A stretch of 53,366 nucleotides of DNA from Deltaproteobacteria bacterium RBG_16_64_85 (GCA_001798885.1 MGQW01000082.1:1-53366), one strand, 5' to 3'; shown: positions 15,797 to 25,916, numbered from the stretch's first letter. Notes: generated from the letters alone by a model not told the origin. Made by a program: numbers and translations.

Positions 15797-16173
15797 TCTT
15801 CCTCCTTCTTGCCCGGGGTCTTGCCCCGATGGCAGGTATTGTACTGCAAACAAAACCGGCGATCGCCAACCATGCATCCGACGTTTTCCCGAACGGCAGA
15901 ACGCTGACCGTCGGGTTACCAGGATTCCGGAGAATGTGCCTTTCCTCCTCCCGGAGGCCTTTTTTATCGGCATGAAGATCTTTAATCTTTAGTGCGGAAA
16001 CCGGATTTTTCTCTTGTGGTTGAAAAAAACCGGTTCGGGGAAGAGCCCGCTTGATGTCAAATGGTTGACATTCTTCTCCTGTAAAGTTTCCCGATTTCCT
16101 GCCGATATAGACAATTGCTTGACGTTGGGGAGAGAAACCCACCAGGCATTCCTTCCGGAAAGGGGGAAGCGAA
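15797..16173. other. 377-bp divergent intergenic region between pilus operon and lipoprotein gene
   Basis: There is no gene here. It serves as leader and promoter region in both directions. On the minus strand, towards the pilus operon, CCGACG can pair with a downstream CGTCGG or, alternatively, CCCGACGG with CCGTTCGGG (within about 15876-15915), so two exclusive folds are possible. A CGGGG/CCCCG hairpin (15814-15828) sits just before the ribosome site. On the plus strand CCTCC-TCCC-GGAGG followed by CCTTTTTT (about 15946-15965) is terminator-like. An inverted repeat ATGTCAA-ATGG-TTGACAT lies near 16055-16072. No good -10/-35 pair was found. Confidence 0.5.
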
Positions 16174-18564
16174 ATGAACAAGGTTCCGGGCTTTTTGGCA
16201 CTGGGGATTCTTCTTGCGGGTATTTTGACTGCATGCGGAAGCGGGGGCAGTTCCGGGACCGGTAGCCCAGGCCCTGCGAGTCCCCTGACGGTCGCAGAGA
16301 AGGTCAGCGTCGTGGACGCGCAGGCCGAGGGCGGATCGGGCGCCCCCGCAAGGGTAAGTGCCGCCGTGCGGGCGCTGTCGCTGCCTGCCGATTCCGACTA
16401 CAACACCGACAGATCCATCGTTTACGTGCAGGAGCGCTCGGTCGAGGCCTTCAACACCGTGAACGAGATCCTCTGCATGATCGCCCAGACCCGGTACGAC
16501 GCGATGCTGAACCAGGGAGCCTACAAGGCCCAGGTGGACACGAACCAGTGCAAGGGGCGGGACGACGCCTCGGCGGGGGGCCAGCAGTCGGCCAACCAGT
16601 CCTCGGGCTCCAACATGCCCAAGTACGAGTTGTGGACGGTGGAGTCCTCCCGGGCCGACAACATTTCGCCCCAAATCCTCAAGGCATGGATCCACGAGGC
16701 GGCCGACGAGCACGAACCCGCGAAAATCATCTACGCCAAGGCGGTGATCACGGAAGCGGTCAGCGGCACCAACCCGTACGGGCTCTTCGCGATCAACTTC
16801 AAGGCGTTCCCGGTGGTCGGCGGGGTCGAGCAATCCACATCGATGTTCCGGGGGGTCCTTAAGGCGGATATGGACTCCAGTAGCGGAAAGGTGGTCCTCA
16901 AGTTCTTCGACGTAGGGGGGTTCGGCGACGAGACCTTCACCGAAAAGGTTGCCGTGGACAGGAGTTCTGACTCCAGCGGGGGTGGGAAAATTTACACTGC
17001 ACAGGTCTCCCCCGGCGGGACGCAGTCCAAGGCGTTCAGCATCGCCTTCAACAACAACTATTTCCTCCGGGTGGGCAACCAGAGCATCTGCCTGGACCGG
17101 AAGAACTTCGACTCCTCCGCTTGGCGGTATGGAGTTTATGACAGCAACGGCACCCGGGTCGCCCTCGAATCGGGGTTCCCGGTCCGGTTCGGTACCGTCC
17201 ACGGGTATATCGGCTACTGGGGCCCGTGGTTCCCCGACAACGTTACGCTCGCAAACGGGGATACCGTCTACAAGCAGACGTTCGGCCCCGGCGGCGGAAC
17301 GGAGACGGCCTACCAGGTCCTGGTCTCCGGCGGAAAGCTCAAGAAACACACCCGGAAGCTCCTGACGCTCGGGAACATCGTCAACATCCCGCTCGACCTT
17401 GGCGAGTTCGACCCGGTCTCCGGCACGGACAACCAGTTCCGCGTCCTTTGGAACGGATCGCAGTTCCTGAAAACGGCCAAGATGAACAAGAGCACCTGGA
17501 CGTGGGAGGACATGACCCCCGTCGCCATCGACCCGACGTCGCTCAGATACCCCGAGCTGAACTTCTGGTCGCAGGCGCTTGGCGGAAGCGTGCAGGCGAA
17601 ACTGGAGAACTGCACACCGGTCGGCACGCCGCCCAACAGTACGTTTTCCTGCACCATCGACAACGCCACGCCGGTCATCTCCTACACCGAGGTGACCGTA
17701 AGCCCCGGCGACACGATCCCGGCGACCCTGGCCTGCATGGAGAACTGCCCGGACTACAGCCTGCTCGGGGCAATCCCCTTCCCGTTCGATAACAACGTAT
17801 CGAACTTCCAGCAGGCGGCCCCTTCCTCGGCCTCCTACGTCCAATACACATTCGACAGCGGGAGCATGGTCCTGCTGGACAACAGCTCCCGGGCCCTCAC
17901 GACCGCTTCCACCCTCTACAACTGGGGGCTGATGAGCGGCCCGCTCTTCGACCCGACCTCGGCGAATCTGAACCTGCTGGCTTGCGGATGGGACAACACC
18001 GGCAACACCACCTGCGGGTGGCAGGCGCGCAGCAACCTGCCCGTCTATTACACCTGGGAGACGGGGCCCAATACCTGGAACCGGTTCGTGGCCCTGCGGT
18101 CGGGCAGCACGTTCCTAAGCTTCGATCCTCCCCTCCAGATGGAATATACCCACCAGGATCCGGGCGGAAAGTACAACAACGCAAAGTTCTACCTCGAGTA
18201 CGCGGGGTTCGGCGACCTCCACGGCATCCCGGGCATGTGCGTGAACATGGATACCGGGGCAGCCACGGACTGCGCACAGGGAGGGCCGGGCTCCCCGATT
18301 CGCTGGGTCCCCGAGTTCACGATCCCGGACGGCAGCACGATGACGTCCGGAGGAGCCACTTACTACGTGAAGTCGCTGGAGAAGGAGCAGCGGATGAGGG
18401 CGGTGTCGGCGAGCTACTGCTCCGCGCTCGATATCACCCCCTACGCTGCGCTGACGCTACCCGACCTCTCCGAGTTCACCGACCCGACCACGGGCTCCGG
18501 GTCGATCGGCTCCGAGCCCCCGGTCTCCGGTGCGCCCGCGGTCATCGGCGGCGTGCTGCAGTAA
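16174..18564 (+). CDS. large lipoprotein of unknown function
   Basis: The 796-aa product has a lipoprotein signal with lipobox LTAC (Cys21) and a Gly/Ser-rich linker after it (GSGGSSGTGSPG), so it should be anchored to a membrane, probably the outer one. The rest is rich in Gly, Thr, Asn and aromatic residues with beta-strand periodicity and several Cys pairs, consistent with a large extracytoplasmic beta-rich domain. I recognise no family or catalytic motif. GGGGGAAG precedes ATG 16174. It stands alone with its own terminator and is divergent from the pilus operon, so a surface role alongside the pili is possible but unproven. Confidence 0.85.
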   Translation: MNKVPGFLALGILLAGILTACGSGGSSGTGSPGPASPLTVAEKVSVVDAQAEGGSGAPARVSAAVRALSLPADSDYNTDRSIVYVQERSVEAFNTVNEILCMIAQTRYDAMLNQGAYKAQVDTNQCKGRDDASAGGQQSANQSSGSNMPKYELWTVESSRADNISPQILKAWIHEAADEHEPAKIIYAKAVITEAVSGTNPYGLFAINFKAFPVVGGVEQSTSMFRGVLKADMDSSSGKVVLKFFDVGGFGDETFTEKVAVDRSSDSSGGGKIYTAQVSPGGTQSKAFSIAFNNNYFLRVGNQSICLDRKNFDSSAWRYGVYDSNGTRVALESGFPVRFGTVHGYIGYWGPWFPDNVTLANGDTVYKQTFGPGGGTETAYQVLVSGGKLKKHTRKLLTLGNIVNIPLDLGEFDPVSGTDNQFRVLWNGSQFLKTAKMNKSTWTWEDMTPVAIDPTSLRYPELNFWSQALGGSVQAKLENCTPVGTPPNSTFSCTIDNATPVISYTEVTVSPGDTIPATLACMENCPDYSLLGAIPFPFDNNVSNFQQAAPSSASYVQYTFDSGSMVLLDNSSRALTTASTLYNWGLMSGPLFDPTSANLNLLACGWDNTGNTTCGWQARSNLPVYYTWETGPNTWNRFVALRSGSTFLSFDPPLQMEYTHQDPGGKYNNAKFYLEYAGFGDLHGIPGMCVNMDTGAATDCAQGGPGSPIRWVPEFTIPDGSTMTSGGATYYVKSLEKEQRMRAVSASYCSALDITPYAALTLPDLSEFTDPTTGSGSIGSEPPVSGAPAVIGGVLQ

Positions 18565-18592
18565 ACCAGACAAGAAATAATCGTTGAAAAGT

Positions 18593-18618
18593 CGGGGCGA
18601 AGAGCCCCGCCTTTTTTT
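18593..18618 (+). terminator. terminator after the large lipoprotein gene
   Basis: CGGGGC, a five-base loop and GCCCCG are followed by CC and seven T. It lies 29 bp after the stop. Confidence 0.9.
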
Positions 18619-18706
18619 CCCCTTCAGGAATTTCCCCGATCCTTGCAGCCCTGGTTGTCATCCAAGGACAAACGGCAATTCTTGACGCAACCGAAAGGAG
18701 GCGAGC

Positions 18707-18910
18707 ATGCCGTACGTGAACATCAAGATCACAAGGGAAGGGACCACACCGGAACAGAAGGCAAGGCTCATCGATGGGGTCACCCGGCTGCTCCAGAACC
18801 TCCTGGGGAAAAACCCCGCGACCACCGTCGTGGTCATCGACGAGGTCGACACGGATAATTGGGGGATCGGTGGTGAAACCGTCACGGTGCGGCGAAAGCG
18901 CGGATCGTGA
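18707..18910 (+). CDS. 4-oxalocrotonate tautomerase family protein
   Basis: This is a 67-aa member of the tautomerase superfamily, small enzymes that use an N-terminal proline as general base in keto-enol isomerisation. After Met removal the chain starts with Pro (MPYVNIKITREG), and it continues with TPEQKARLIDGVT, VVVIDEVDTDNWGIGG, all family-typical. Arg at position 10 of the mature chain corresponds to a conserved active-site arginine. AAGGAGG lies five bases before the ATG. It is a single gene; the physiological substrate cannot be told. Confidence 0.9.
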   Translation: MPYVNIKITREGTTPEQKARLIDGVTRLLQNLLGKNPATTVVVIDEVDTDNWGIGGETVTVRRKRGS

Positions 18911-18928
18911 CGGGCGAAAAACGGGACG

Positions 18929-18958
18929 GCCGCGAAAAAGTGTGCCGCGAAAAAGTGT
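18929..18958. repeat. perfect 15-bp tandem duplication
   Basis: The unit GCCGCGAAAAAGTGT occurs twice in direct succession, ending at the -35 region of the next gene. Confidence 0.9.
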
Positions 18959-18985
18959 TGAGCGCTCCCTGAAAGTCTGTATAAT
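18958..18985 (+). promoter_or_regulatory. promoter of the Cys-rich YkgJ-like gene
   Basis: TTGAGC (18958-18963) is 16 bp from a perfect TATAAT (18980-18985). The gene starts about 30 bp further on. Confidence 0.6.
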
Positions 18986-19014
18986 TTTTGTGCTCTATCC
19001 CCGCAGAGGAACGG

Positions 19015-19545
19015 ATGAGAATCGATCCGCTTGTATTTCACGCGAAGTTCCCGGAGTGTTGCCGGCCCGACCAATGCCGGAACCGCTGCTGCCGGTTCGG
19101 AGTCTGGACGGACGCGGGGGAGGTGAAGATCATCCTCGCGAACCGGGACCTCTTCTTCCCCTACGTGCGCCCCGAGGCCGCCGACCCGGCCCTCTGGTTC
19201 GGCCGCACCGAGGAGGACCGGGACTTCCCGAGCGGAATGGCGGTGGAGACCCGGGTGATCGGCGGCGCCTGCTCGTTCCTTCATCCCGACCACGGCTGCG
19301 CGCTGCAGAAGGGTGCCATCGAGGCGGGGATCCACGAATGGCGGTTCAAGCCGAGGTTCTGCGTCATGTTCCCCCTTGTGCTCAGCGAAGGGACGCTCAC
19401 CGTCGACGAGGAGATGAAATCCCTCTGGTGCATGAAGGAGAAGAACCGGACCCACCCGATCACGGAGGCCGTCCGGAAAGAAGTTCAGTTCCTGTTCGGC
19501 CAGGAGATGGCGCAGGTCCTCACCCGCCAGCTGCTCGCCCGCTAG
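19015..19545 (+). CDS. Cys-rich YkgJ/DUF3109-like protein
   Basis: A 176-aa protein with nine cysteines: FPECC, CRNRCC near the N-terminus (15, 16, 21, 25, 26), GACSF (86), HGCALQ (95), RFCVMFP (116) and LWCM (139). This is the layout of the YkgJ / DUF3109 family, thought to bind zinc or an FeS cluster; the function is unknown. ATG 19015 follows AGAGGAAC. The gene is convergent with uvrA and the two coding ends overlap by 26 bp. Confidence 0.75.
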   Translation: MRIDPLVFHAKFPECCRPDQCRNRCCRFGVWTDAGEVKIILANRDLFFPYVRPEAADPALWFGRTEEDRDFPSGMAVETRVIGGACSFLHPDHGCALQKGAIEAGIHEWRFKPRFCVMFPLVLSEGTLTVDEEMKSLWCMKEKNRTHPITEAVRKEVQFLFGQEMAQVLTRQLLAR

Positions 19546-22384
19546 CCTCCGCGACCGGCATCCCTTTTCCCTCATTCAACATCTTCCGGAGAAAACGGCC
19601 CGTGTAGGAGCGCGGGTTCCGGGCCACCTCTTCGGGGGTCCCGCAAGCGATCACTTCGCCTCCCCCATCGCCTCCCTCGGGGCCCAGGTCGATGACGTAG
19701 TCCGCCGTCTTGATGACGTCCAGGTTGTGCTCGATGATGATGACGGTGTTCCCCGCGGACGCGAACATCTGCAGCACCGCAAGGAGCTTCCGGATGTCGT
19801 CGAAGTGCAGGCCGGTGGTCGGCTCGTCCAGGAGATAGACCGTCTTCCCGGTCGCACGCTTGGAGAGTTCCCGGGCCAGCTTCACGCGCTGGGCCTCGCC
19901 TCCGGAGAGGGTGGTGGCGGGCTGTCCCAGCCGGATGTACCCCAGTCCCACCCTCGACAGCGTTTCCAGCTTGCTGCGAACCGGCGGGATGTTCGAAAGG
20001 AATGCGAGCGCCTGGTCGACGGTCAGGTCGAGGACGTCGGCGATCGTCTTGCCCTTGTACGCGATCTCGAGCGTCTCCCGGTTGTACCGCTTCCCCCGGC
20101 AGACCTCGCAGGTGACGTAGACGTCGGGCATGAAGTGCATCTCGATCTTGAGGATCCCGTCCCCCTCGCACGCCTCGCACCGGCCCCCCTTGACGTTGAA
20201 GGAGTATCGCCCGGCCTTGTACCCCCTGGCCTTGCTCTCCGGGAGCATCGCGAAGAGATCCCGTATCGGCGTGAAGGCGCCCGAATAGGTGGCCGGGTTC
20301 GAACGCGGCGTCCGGCCGATCGGCGACTGGTCGATGTTGATCACCTTGTCCACGAGGGCCAGCCCGGAGAGGGAGGCGTGGGCGCCGGGGCGGTCGCGGG
20401 AGCCGAAGATCTTCTGGGCGAGCGCCCGGTAGAGGGTATCGAGGACCAGCGTCGACTTCCCCGAGCCCGACACGCCGGTGACGCAGGTGATCATCCCGAG
20501 GGGGAAGGAAACGTCGATGTTCTTCAGGTTGTTCGCCTGGCACCCGTGCAGCGTGAGGAAGCTCCCGTTCGGCCGCCGCCGGCTGCGCGGCACCGGGATC
20601 TTCTTCTTTCCGGAAAGGTACTGCCCGGTGAGCGACGCTTCGTCCCGGAGGATCTCCTCCGGGGGGCCGGCCGCCACCACCGCGCCGCCGTGCTCCCCGG
20701 CACCGGGCCCCATGTCGATCACGTAATCCGCGGTGCGGATCGTCTCCTCGTCGTGCTCCACCACGAGGACCGTATTCCCCAGGTCCCGAAGCTCCTTGAG
20801 GGTGGACAGCAGCCTGCGGTTGTCCCGCTGGTGCAGCCCGATGGAGGGCTCGTCCAGGATGTAGAGGACTCCCATGAGGGACGACCCGATCTGCGTCGCC
20901 AGCCGGATCCGCTGGCCCTCCCCGCCCGAGAGGGTGGACGAGGAGCGGTCCAGGGTCAGGTAGGAAAGCCCCACGTTGAGCAGGAACGAGAGGCGGGACC
21001 GGATCTCCTTGAGGATTCTCGCGGCGATCTGTCCTTCCCGCGGGCCCAGGGAGAGAGACCGGAAGAACTCCAGCGACTCCTTGACGGAGAGCCTCGTCAG
21101 CGCGTCGATCGAGAGCTCCCCCACCCGGACGCACAGCGCCTCTTTTTTCAGGCGCGCGCCGCCGCAGGCCCGGCACGGCCGGTTGTTCATGTACCGGGAG
21201 AGCTCGTCGCGGATGTCTTCGGAGTCGGTCTCCCGGAACCGCCGCTCGAGGTTGCCGATCACCCCTTCGAACGGCTTCGTGAAGAAGGTCCGCCGTTCGC
21301 CTTCTTCCATGAAGAACCGGACGGGCTCGCCGGAGCCGTGCAGGAGGACCTCGCGCACCCGGGCGGGAAGCTTCTCGAAGGGGGTCTGCAGGGAAAAGTC
21401 GAAATGCTTCGAGAGCGCCTCGAGCATCTGGTAATAGAAGATCGTGGTGCGCTTCTTCCAGGGGTCGATCGCCCCCTCGCGGATGCTCCTTCCCTTGTCG
21501 GGAACGATGAGATCCGGGTCGAAGTAGATCGTCGTCCCCAACCCGTCGCACTCGGGGCAGGCCCCGTGCGGGCTGTTGAACGAGAACAGCCTCGGGGTCA
21601 CTTCCGAGAAGCTGACGTTGCAGTCGGGGCAGGCGAACTTCTCGCTGTAGATCGTCCCCTGCCCCTTCCCGTCCAGGATGCGGACCAGCCCCTCGGAGAG
21701 CGTGAGGGCGAGCGCGACCGAGTCGGCCAGCCGCCCCTGCGACGCCTCCTGGATGCGGATCCGGTCGACCACCACGTCGATGTCGTGCTTCCGGTTCTTG
21801 TCCAGGACGATCTCGTCCTCGAGATCCCGCGACTCGCCGTCCACCACCATGCGGGAGAATCCGTCGCGCTTGAGTCTCGCGAGCTCCTTGCGGTACTCCC
21901 CTTTCCGGCCGCGGACGACCGGCGAGAGCACCTGGACCTTCTCCCCCTCGCCCATCCCCATCACGGCATCCACGATCTGCGTCACGGTCTGCTGGCGGAT
22001 CTCCTTCCCGCAGGAGGGGCAGTGGACGCGCCCGACCGAGGCGTAGAGCAGGCGCAGGTAATCGTAGATCTCGGTGACGGTGGCCACGGTGGAGCGCGGG
22101 TTTTTGCTGACCGCCCTCTGCTCGATGGAGATGGCGGGGGAGAGTCCCTCGATCACGTCGACGTCGGGCTTCTCCATCTGTTCGAGGAACTGTCGGGCGT
22201 AGGCGGAGAGCGACTCGACGTAGCGCCGCTGCCCTTCCGCGTAGATCGTGTCGAAGGCCAGGGAGGACTTGCCGGAGCCGGACACGCCGGTGATGACGAC
22301 CAGGCGGTCGCGGGGGATCTCCACGTCGATGTTCTTTAAATTATGCTCGCGCGCTCCGCGCACGACGATCCGGTCGAGGGCCAT
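19520..22384 (-). CDS. uvrA: excinuclease ABC subunit A
   Basis: UvrA is the damage-recognising ATPase of nucleotide excision repair. The 954-aa protein has both ABC cassettes, with Walker A motifs GVSGSGKS at 33-40 and again near 640, ABC signatures LSGGEGQR and LSGGEAQR, and zinc-binding Cys pairs (CPDC, CRAC, and CEAC...CEVC). The [18 protein letters not shown] segment is typical. It starts six bases after the pdxA stop, so the two genes are cotranscribed. mfd lies in the same run, which puts two excision-repair genes in one leftward block. Confidence 0.98.
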   Translation of the reverse strand: MALDRIVVRGAREHNLKNIDVEIPRDRLVVITGVSGSGKSSLAFDTIYAEGQRRYVESLSAYARQFLEQMEKPDVDVIEGLSPAISIEQRAVSKNPRSTVATVTEIYDYLRLLYASVGRVHCPSCGKEIRQQTVTQIVDAVMGMGEGEKVQVLSPVVRGRKGEYRKELARLKRDGFSRMVVDGESRDLEDEIVLDKNRKHDIDVVVDRIRIQEASQGRLADSVALALTLSEGLVRILDGKGQGTIYSEKFACPDCNVSFSEVTPRLFSFNSPHGACPECDGLGTTIYFDPDLIVPDKGRSIREGAIDPWKKRTTIFYYQMLEALSKHFDFSLQTPFEKLPARVREVLLHGSGEPVRFFMEEGERRTFFTKPFEGVIGNLERRFRETDSEDIRDELSRYMNNRPCRACGGARLKKEALCVRVGELSIDALTRLSVKESLEFFRSLSLGPREGQIAARILKEIRSRLSFLLNVGLSYLTLDRSSSTLSGGEGQRIRLATQIGSSLMGVLYILDEPSIGLHQRDNRRLLSTLKELRDLGNTVLVVEHDEETIRTADYVIDMGPGAGEHGGAVVAAGPPEEILRDEASLTGQYLSGKKKIPVPRSRRRPNGSFLTLHGCQANNLKNIDVSFPLGMITCVTGVSGSGKSTLVLDTLYRALAQKIFGSRDRPGAHASLSGLALVDKVINIDQSPIGRTPRSNPATYSGAFTPIRDLFAMLPESKARGYKAGRYSFNVKGGRCEACEGDGILKIEMHFMPDVYVTCEVCRGKRYNRETLEIAYKGKTIADVLDLTVDQALAFLSNIPPVRSKLETLSRVGLGYIRLGQPATTLSGGEAQRVKLARELSKRATGKTVYLLDEPTTGLHFDDIRKLLAVLQMFASAGNTVIIIEHNLDVIKTADYVIDLGPEGGDGGGEVIACGTPEEVARNPRSYTGRFLRKMLNEGKGMPVAEASGRAAGG

Positions 22385-22390
22385 GATCGT

Positions 22391-23392
22391 TTACTTCCGC
22401 ATGGCAGCCATCCCGGCGGCCATCCGGATCGCGGCCAGGAGGCTCGCGGGATTCGCCGTCCCCTTCCCCGCGATGTCGTAGGCGGTGCCGTGGTCCACCG
22501 ACGTCCGGATGATGGGAAGGCCCATCGTGACGTTGACGCCGTCCTCGAAATGGACGAGCTTCAGCGGGATCAAGCCGTGGTCGTGCGTCATGGCCACCAC
22601 GACGTCGAACTCCCAGCGGAAGGCGCGAAGGAAGATCGTGTCCGGCGAATAGGGGCCCGTGGCGTCGATTCCCGATCCCCGGCAGGCATCTACCGCCGGC
22701 GCGATCATCGTTGTCTCCTCGCCCCCGAACAGCCCTCCCTCTCCCGCGTGGGGGTTCAGACCCGCCACGGCGATCCGGGGAGCGCCGGTTCCCATGTAGT
22801 TCCGGAAAAAAGCATCCGTAATCCGGATCGTTTTTTCGATGATCGCGGGAGACAGAAGTTCCAGCGCCCGGCGCAGCGCCACGTGGACGGTCACCAGGGC
22901 CACGCGCAGACGATCCCCGGCCAGCATCATCACCACCTCCGCCCCGCCGCAAAGTTCCGCCAGAAACTCGGTGTGCCCCGGGTGCGCGACGCCCGCGAGT
23001 TTGAGCCCTTCCTTCGTGATGGGGCAGGTGACGACGGCGTCTGCGCGCCCCGCGAGAACGTCTGCGGCCGCCGCCCGGATGTACTCCGCCATGGCGCAAG
23101 ACCCCGCGGGGGTCCCCCTGCCGAAGGGGACCTCTTCCGTCGCAAGGGAAGACAGGGGGAGGACCGCGATCCGGCCGGGGCCGACCTCCTCGCCGGCGGC
23201 GTGACGGACGATCCCGGCATCCGTGCCGACAAGGCCGGCGGCGCGGCGCAGGACGCCTTCGTCCCCGTAGACCACAGGCCGGCAGCAGGAGAAGACCTCG
23301 GGTCGGGAGAGCGCGAGGACCGCGATCTCCGGCCCGATTCCCGCCGGGTCGCCCATCGTCACGGCGATTCGAGGCAGTGGCTGCGCGCCCAT
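22391..23392 (-). CDS. pdxA: 4-hydroxythreonine-4-phosphate dehydrogenase
   Basis: PdxA oxidises 4-phosphohydroxy-L-threonine in the DXP-dependent route to pyridoxal phosphate. The 333-aa protein starts at ATG 23392 behind GGGAAGGA and opens with the family block [15 protein letters not shown]. Metal-binding histidines are in HPGHTEF (H137/H140), NPHAGE and THDHGLIP. The open frame extends upstream into the DinB-fold gene, but those residues are not family-like. It lies 17 bp after that gene and just before uvrA. Confidence 0.95.
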   Translation of the reverse strand: MGAQPLPRIAVTMGDPAGIGPEIAVLALSRPEVFSCCRPVVYGDEGVLRRAAGLVGTDAGIVRHAAGEEVGPGRIAVLPLSSLATEEVPFGRGTPAGSCAMAEYIRAAAADVLAGRADAVVTCPITKEGLKLAGVAHPGHTEFLAELCGGAEVVMMLAGDRLRVALVTVHVALRRALELLSPAIIEKTIRITDAFFRNYMGTGAPRIAVAGLNPHAGEGGLFGGEETTMIAPAVDACRGSGIDATGPYSPDTIFLRAFRWEFDVVVAMTHDHGLIPLKLVHFEDGVNVTMGLPIIRTSVDHGTAYDIAGKGTANPASLLAAIRMAAGMAAMRK

Positions 23393-23409
23393 CCGTCCTT
23401 CCCTGTTCC

Positions 23410-23943
23410 CTAGCTCCGCAGCTTCCGGAGGATCTCCGCGATCTGCCTGTGGTGCTGCTTCTCGTGCCCGAGGACGATGAGGCACGGCCATTCGTAGAGG
23501 TTGATGTTGCCGAAGAGAAGATGCGGAAACTCGACGGTGCGCGGGTCCGCGCCCGCCAGCATCTCCAACGAAACCCGGGTCCGGGTCCGGACTTCCGCCG
23601 CCCGCGCAAACAGTTCTTCCTTGCCGATTTCTCCCTTCGGGATCGCCGCCTCCGGTGCCGTCGTAACCTTCTCGGGGGAAATCCCGGGAGGCCGCACCGC
23701 GAGGACCGAGTCATCGGCGGGATAGGGGGGCAGTTTCCCCGCGTTCTCCTTCAGGCACTTCCGGATCACCTTGCTCGTCCCCGTCTCCGCGATGAGCAGG
23801 TGCTCGAGGATCTCGGCGATCGACCACTCCCCGTCCACGCGAAGCGCGAGCTCGGCCTCGGTGAGCCCGCCCGCCATCTCGAGAGTGCGGCTTCGGGCCT
23901 CCTCCATCTCCTCCCACAGTTCCTTCAACTTGGTCGGCAGCAT
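23410..23943 (-). CDS. DinB-fold metalloprotein
   Basis: A 177-aa protein of the DinB/YfiT-like four-helix family. The expected three metal-ligand histidines are visible: H48 in AEILEHLL, and H160 and H164 in GHEKQHHRQI. Members include thiol transferases and many uncharacterised proteins; this gene name does not imply the E. coli polymerase. It sits between the SurA-like gene (14 bp upstream) and pdxA in one transcriptional run. Confidence 0.88.
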   Translation of the reverse strand: MLPTKLKELWEEMEEARSRTLEMAGGLTEAELALRVDGEWSIAEILEHLLIAETGTSKVIRKCLKENAGKLPPYPADDSVLAVRPPGISPEKVTTAPEAAIPKGEIGKEELFARAAEVRTRTRVSLEMLAGADPRTVEFPHLLFGNINLYEWPCLIVLGHEKQHHRQIAEILRKLRS

Positions 23944-23956
23944 CTTCTTCGTCCCT

Positions 23957-24934
23957 TCAGAGCCGGATGTCGATGGAGGCGGCTTTCTTCAATTCCGCGA
24001 GGAGGTCGGCGTACGCCTTCTCGCTGCGGCGGTCCGCCAGCTCCTCCGTGAGCGTGCCCGAAAGCATTGCGAACTCCGGAAGGACGCCGCCGCGCCGTTC
24101 CTTCACGGTGATCAGGTACGCCCCGCCTTCCGTGAAGAAGGGAGAGGAGGTCTCCCCGGTACGCAGCTTCCGGATCTCCTTCTGGATCTCCGGCAGCAGA
24201 TCGGCCTTCATGACGAAACCGGAGGACATCACGGAGGCCCCGTGGAGAGACGTCGAGAGAAGATCCGCCGCCTCGGCAAACGTTCTTCCGGAACGGACGT
24301 ACTCGCCCGCCTGCTGCGCGGCGATCCGCAGCCGGACGTCCCGCTCGGTGCCCGCTTCATCGGGAGGAACCGGGAGGTGGAGGGTTTCCAGAAGAACCTC
24401 GCCCCCTTCCCGGAAGCGGTCGGCGTTCTCCCGGAAATAGGCCTTGACCTCCTCTTCGGTGACGGTCACGTCCTTGAGCTTTTTCGCCCGGACGATCGCC
24501 CCCCGCTCCATCTGCCAGCGCAGCCGGGCTCGATACCCCTGAAGGGTGATCCCGTCCCGCGCGAGGGCCTCCGAGAACTCGGCCTCCGTCAGGTTGTTGC
24601 TCTTCCGGATCGACTCCAAGGCGCGGGTGATCTCCGGATCGGAGACCGGCTGTCCGATCCTCGTCAGCTCCCGACGGACCAAGACCGAATCGACCAGCAT
24701 CTCGACCCAAAAGAGGATCCGTCGGCTGTCCTTTTCCTCGCGGAGGTAGAGGTCGGCGTCCCCTACCGGGATGCCAAGCCCATCGGCCACTGCGTCGCGC
24801 ACCTCGGAGAAGGTGACCGGATCCTCGCTGACGACGGCCACGACACCATCGATGACTCGCGCGTGGAGGACGGGGACCGGCACCACCGCGACGCCCAGTG
24901 CCATCAGGCCGACCAACAGAAATTTTCCCCTCAT
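23957..24934 (-). CDS. SurA-like periplasmic chaperone
   Basis: A 325-aa secreted protein with a signal peptide (1-25, ending VLHA-R), then the SurA N-terminal helical domain (VIDGVVAVVSEDPVTFSEV opening) and a parvulin-like region near 190-295 that is divergent. SurA helps outer-membrane proteins fold in the periplasm. ATG 24934 shares a base with the preceding stop (TAATG), so translation is coupled. It is the third of three PpiC/SurA relatives in a row after mfd. Confidence 0.85.
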   Translation of the reverse strand: MRGKFLLVGLMALGVAVVPVPVLHARVIDGVVAVVSEDPVTFSEVRDAVADGLGIPVGDADLYLREEKDSRRILFWVEMLVDSVLVRRELTRIGQPVSDPEITRALESIRKSNNLTEAEFSEALARDGITLQGYRARLRWQMERGAIVRAKKLKDVTVTEEEVKAYFRENADRFREGGEVLLETLHLPVPPDEAGTERDVRLRIAAQQAGEYVRSGRTFAEAADLLSTSLHGASVMSSGFVMKADLLPEIQKEIRKLRTGETSSPFFTEGGAYLITVKERRGGVLPEFAMLSGTLTEELADRRSEKAYADLLAELKKAASIDIRL

Positions 24935-25914
24935 TATTTCCTGCCTCCCGCCAGCTGGTCGAGAATCGTCTCCTGGACCCGGATGTCCGCTTTCTCCACC
25001 TTCTGCGTCAGCCACGAGCGGAACGCTTCCTCCCGGCGGTCGCGCAGCAGTTCCTCGCGGATCTCCGGCGCCGCGGCGGCCAGCGTAAGCGTCCCGGCCG
25101 GTTCTTTCCGGACCACCTGGAAGAGGCTGTAACTTCCCTCCCGCGGGACAACCCGGCTGACGCCGCTTTCCGGAAGTAGGAAGAGCTCTGCGGCGATTTC
25201 GGGCGGAAGGTCCTCGCGTGTGACCTCTCCCAGTTCCGCCACCGTGGGCCGCACGGCGGCGTCGGAATTCCGGCGAAGGATTTCCTCCGGCGTCTCCCCT
25301 TCCCGGATCCGCTTGCGCGCATCGCGGGCATCCTCCTTGGAAGGGAACAGGAACTGGCGCACCCGGATCCGCTCCGGCCGGGAGAGCTGCCTGGCCCTCT
25401 GACGATAGGCCGCCTCCACTTCCTCCCCGGACACCGTGACGAGCGAATCGGCGATCGCTCCGGCCGCCTTCCGGTGCAGGAGGGAGCGCACCAGCTCCGC
25501 CCGCCAGCCGTCCATTTCCATACCGGCCTGGAGGAGCGCTTTTTCCAGGCCGCCGGACGGGAAATCGGAGCGGAACCGTTCGATCTCCTTTTCCACCTCG
25601 GAGCCGGTGACGGACACCCCCAGGCGCTCCCCTTCTTTCAAGACGACCGCACGGTCGATCAGGGTCCGCAGAGCCTCCTGAACTTCTCCGCGACTCGCGC
25701 TCCTGGCCGAAATGGAGGGCGTCAACCCGCGTCGGGCGGCAATCTCGCTCTTTAGGTCTTTCAGGGTGATGCGGGCGCCGTCGACGTCGGCGACGGCGAC
25801 GTCGGCATCCGACCGGGGAGCGGGTTCGTGCGAGCATGAAAAAACGAGGGCCGTCAGAGCGGCGGCGGAAATCATCCGGAAAAGGATGCCAAGGGAAGGA
25901 GTGTCCCCCCTCAC
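24934..25914 (-). CDS. PpiC/SurA-type lipoprotein
   Basis: A 326-aa relative of the SurA/PpiC group with a lipoprotein signal ending VFSC (Cys27 from the GTG start). A SurA-like N-domain follows (VAVADVDGARITLKDLKSEI) with a weak parvulin-type region near 185-285. GTG 25914 lies just after the stop of the upstream gene; an ATG 13 codons later would leave a shorter signal without positive charge, so GTG is preferred. Probable periplasmic folding helper, anchored to a membrane. Confidence 0.8.
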   Translation of the reverse strand: MRGDTPSLGILFRMISAAALTALVFSCSHEPAPRSDADVAVADVDGARITLKDLKSEIAARRGLTPSISARSASRGEVQEALRTLIDRAVVLKEGERLGVSVTGSEVEKEIERFRSDFPSGGLEKALLQAGMEMDGWRAELVRSLLHRKAAGAIADSLVTVSGEEVEAAYRQRARQLSRPERIRVRQFLFPSKEDARDARKRIREGETPEEILRRNSDAAVRPTVAELGEVTREDLPPEIAAELFLLPESGVSRVVPREGSYSLFQVVRKEPAGTLTLAAAAPEIREELLRDRREEAFRSWLTQKVEKADIRVQETILDQLAGGRK

Positions 25915-25916
25915 CG

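Noticed and set aside
15797-16000. cyclic di-GMP (GEMM) riboswitch in the pilus leader
   Set aside because: Some fragments (GGGTTACC, GCAAAC) resemble the motif, but the conserved core order is not present on either strand.
20290-20320. tRNA-like GGGTTCGAA
   Set aside because: It lies inside the uvrA coding region with no cloverleaf around it.
19727-22339. 870-aa plus-strand open frame
   Set aside because: Antisense shadow of uvrA.
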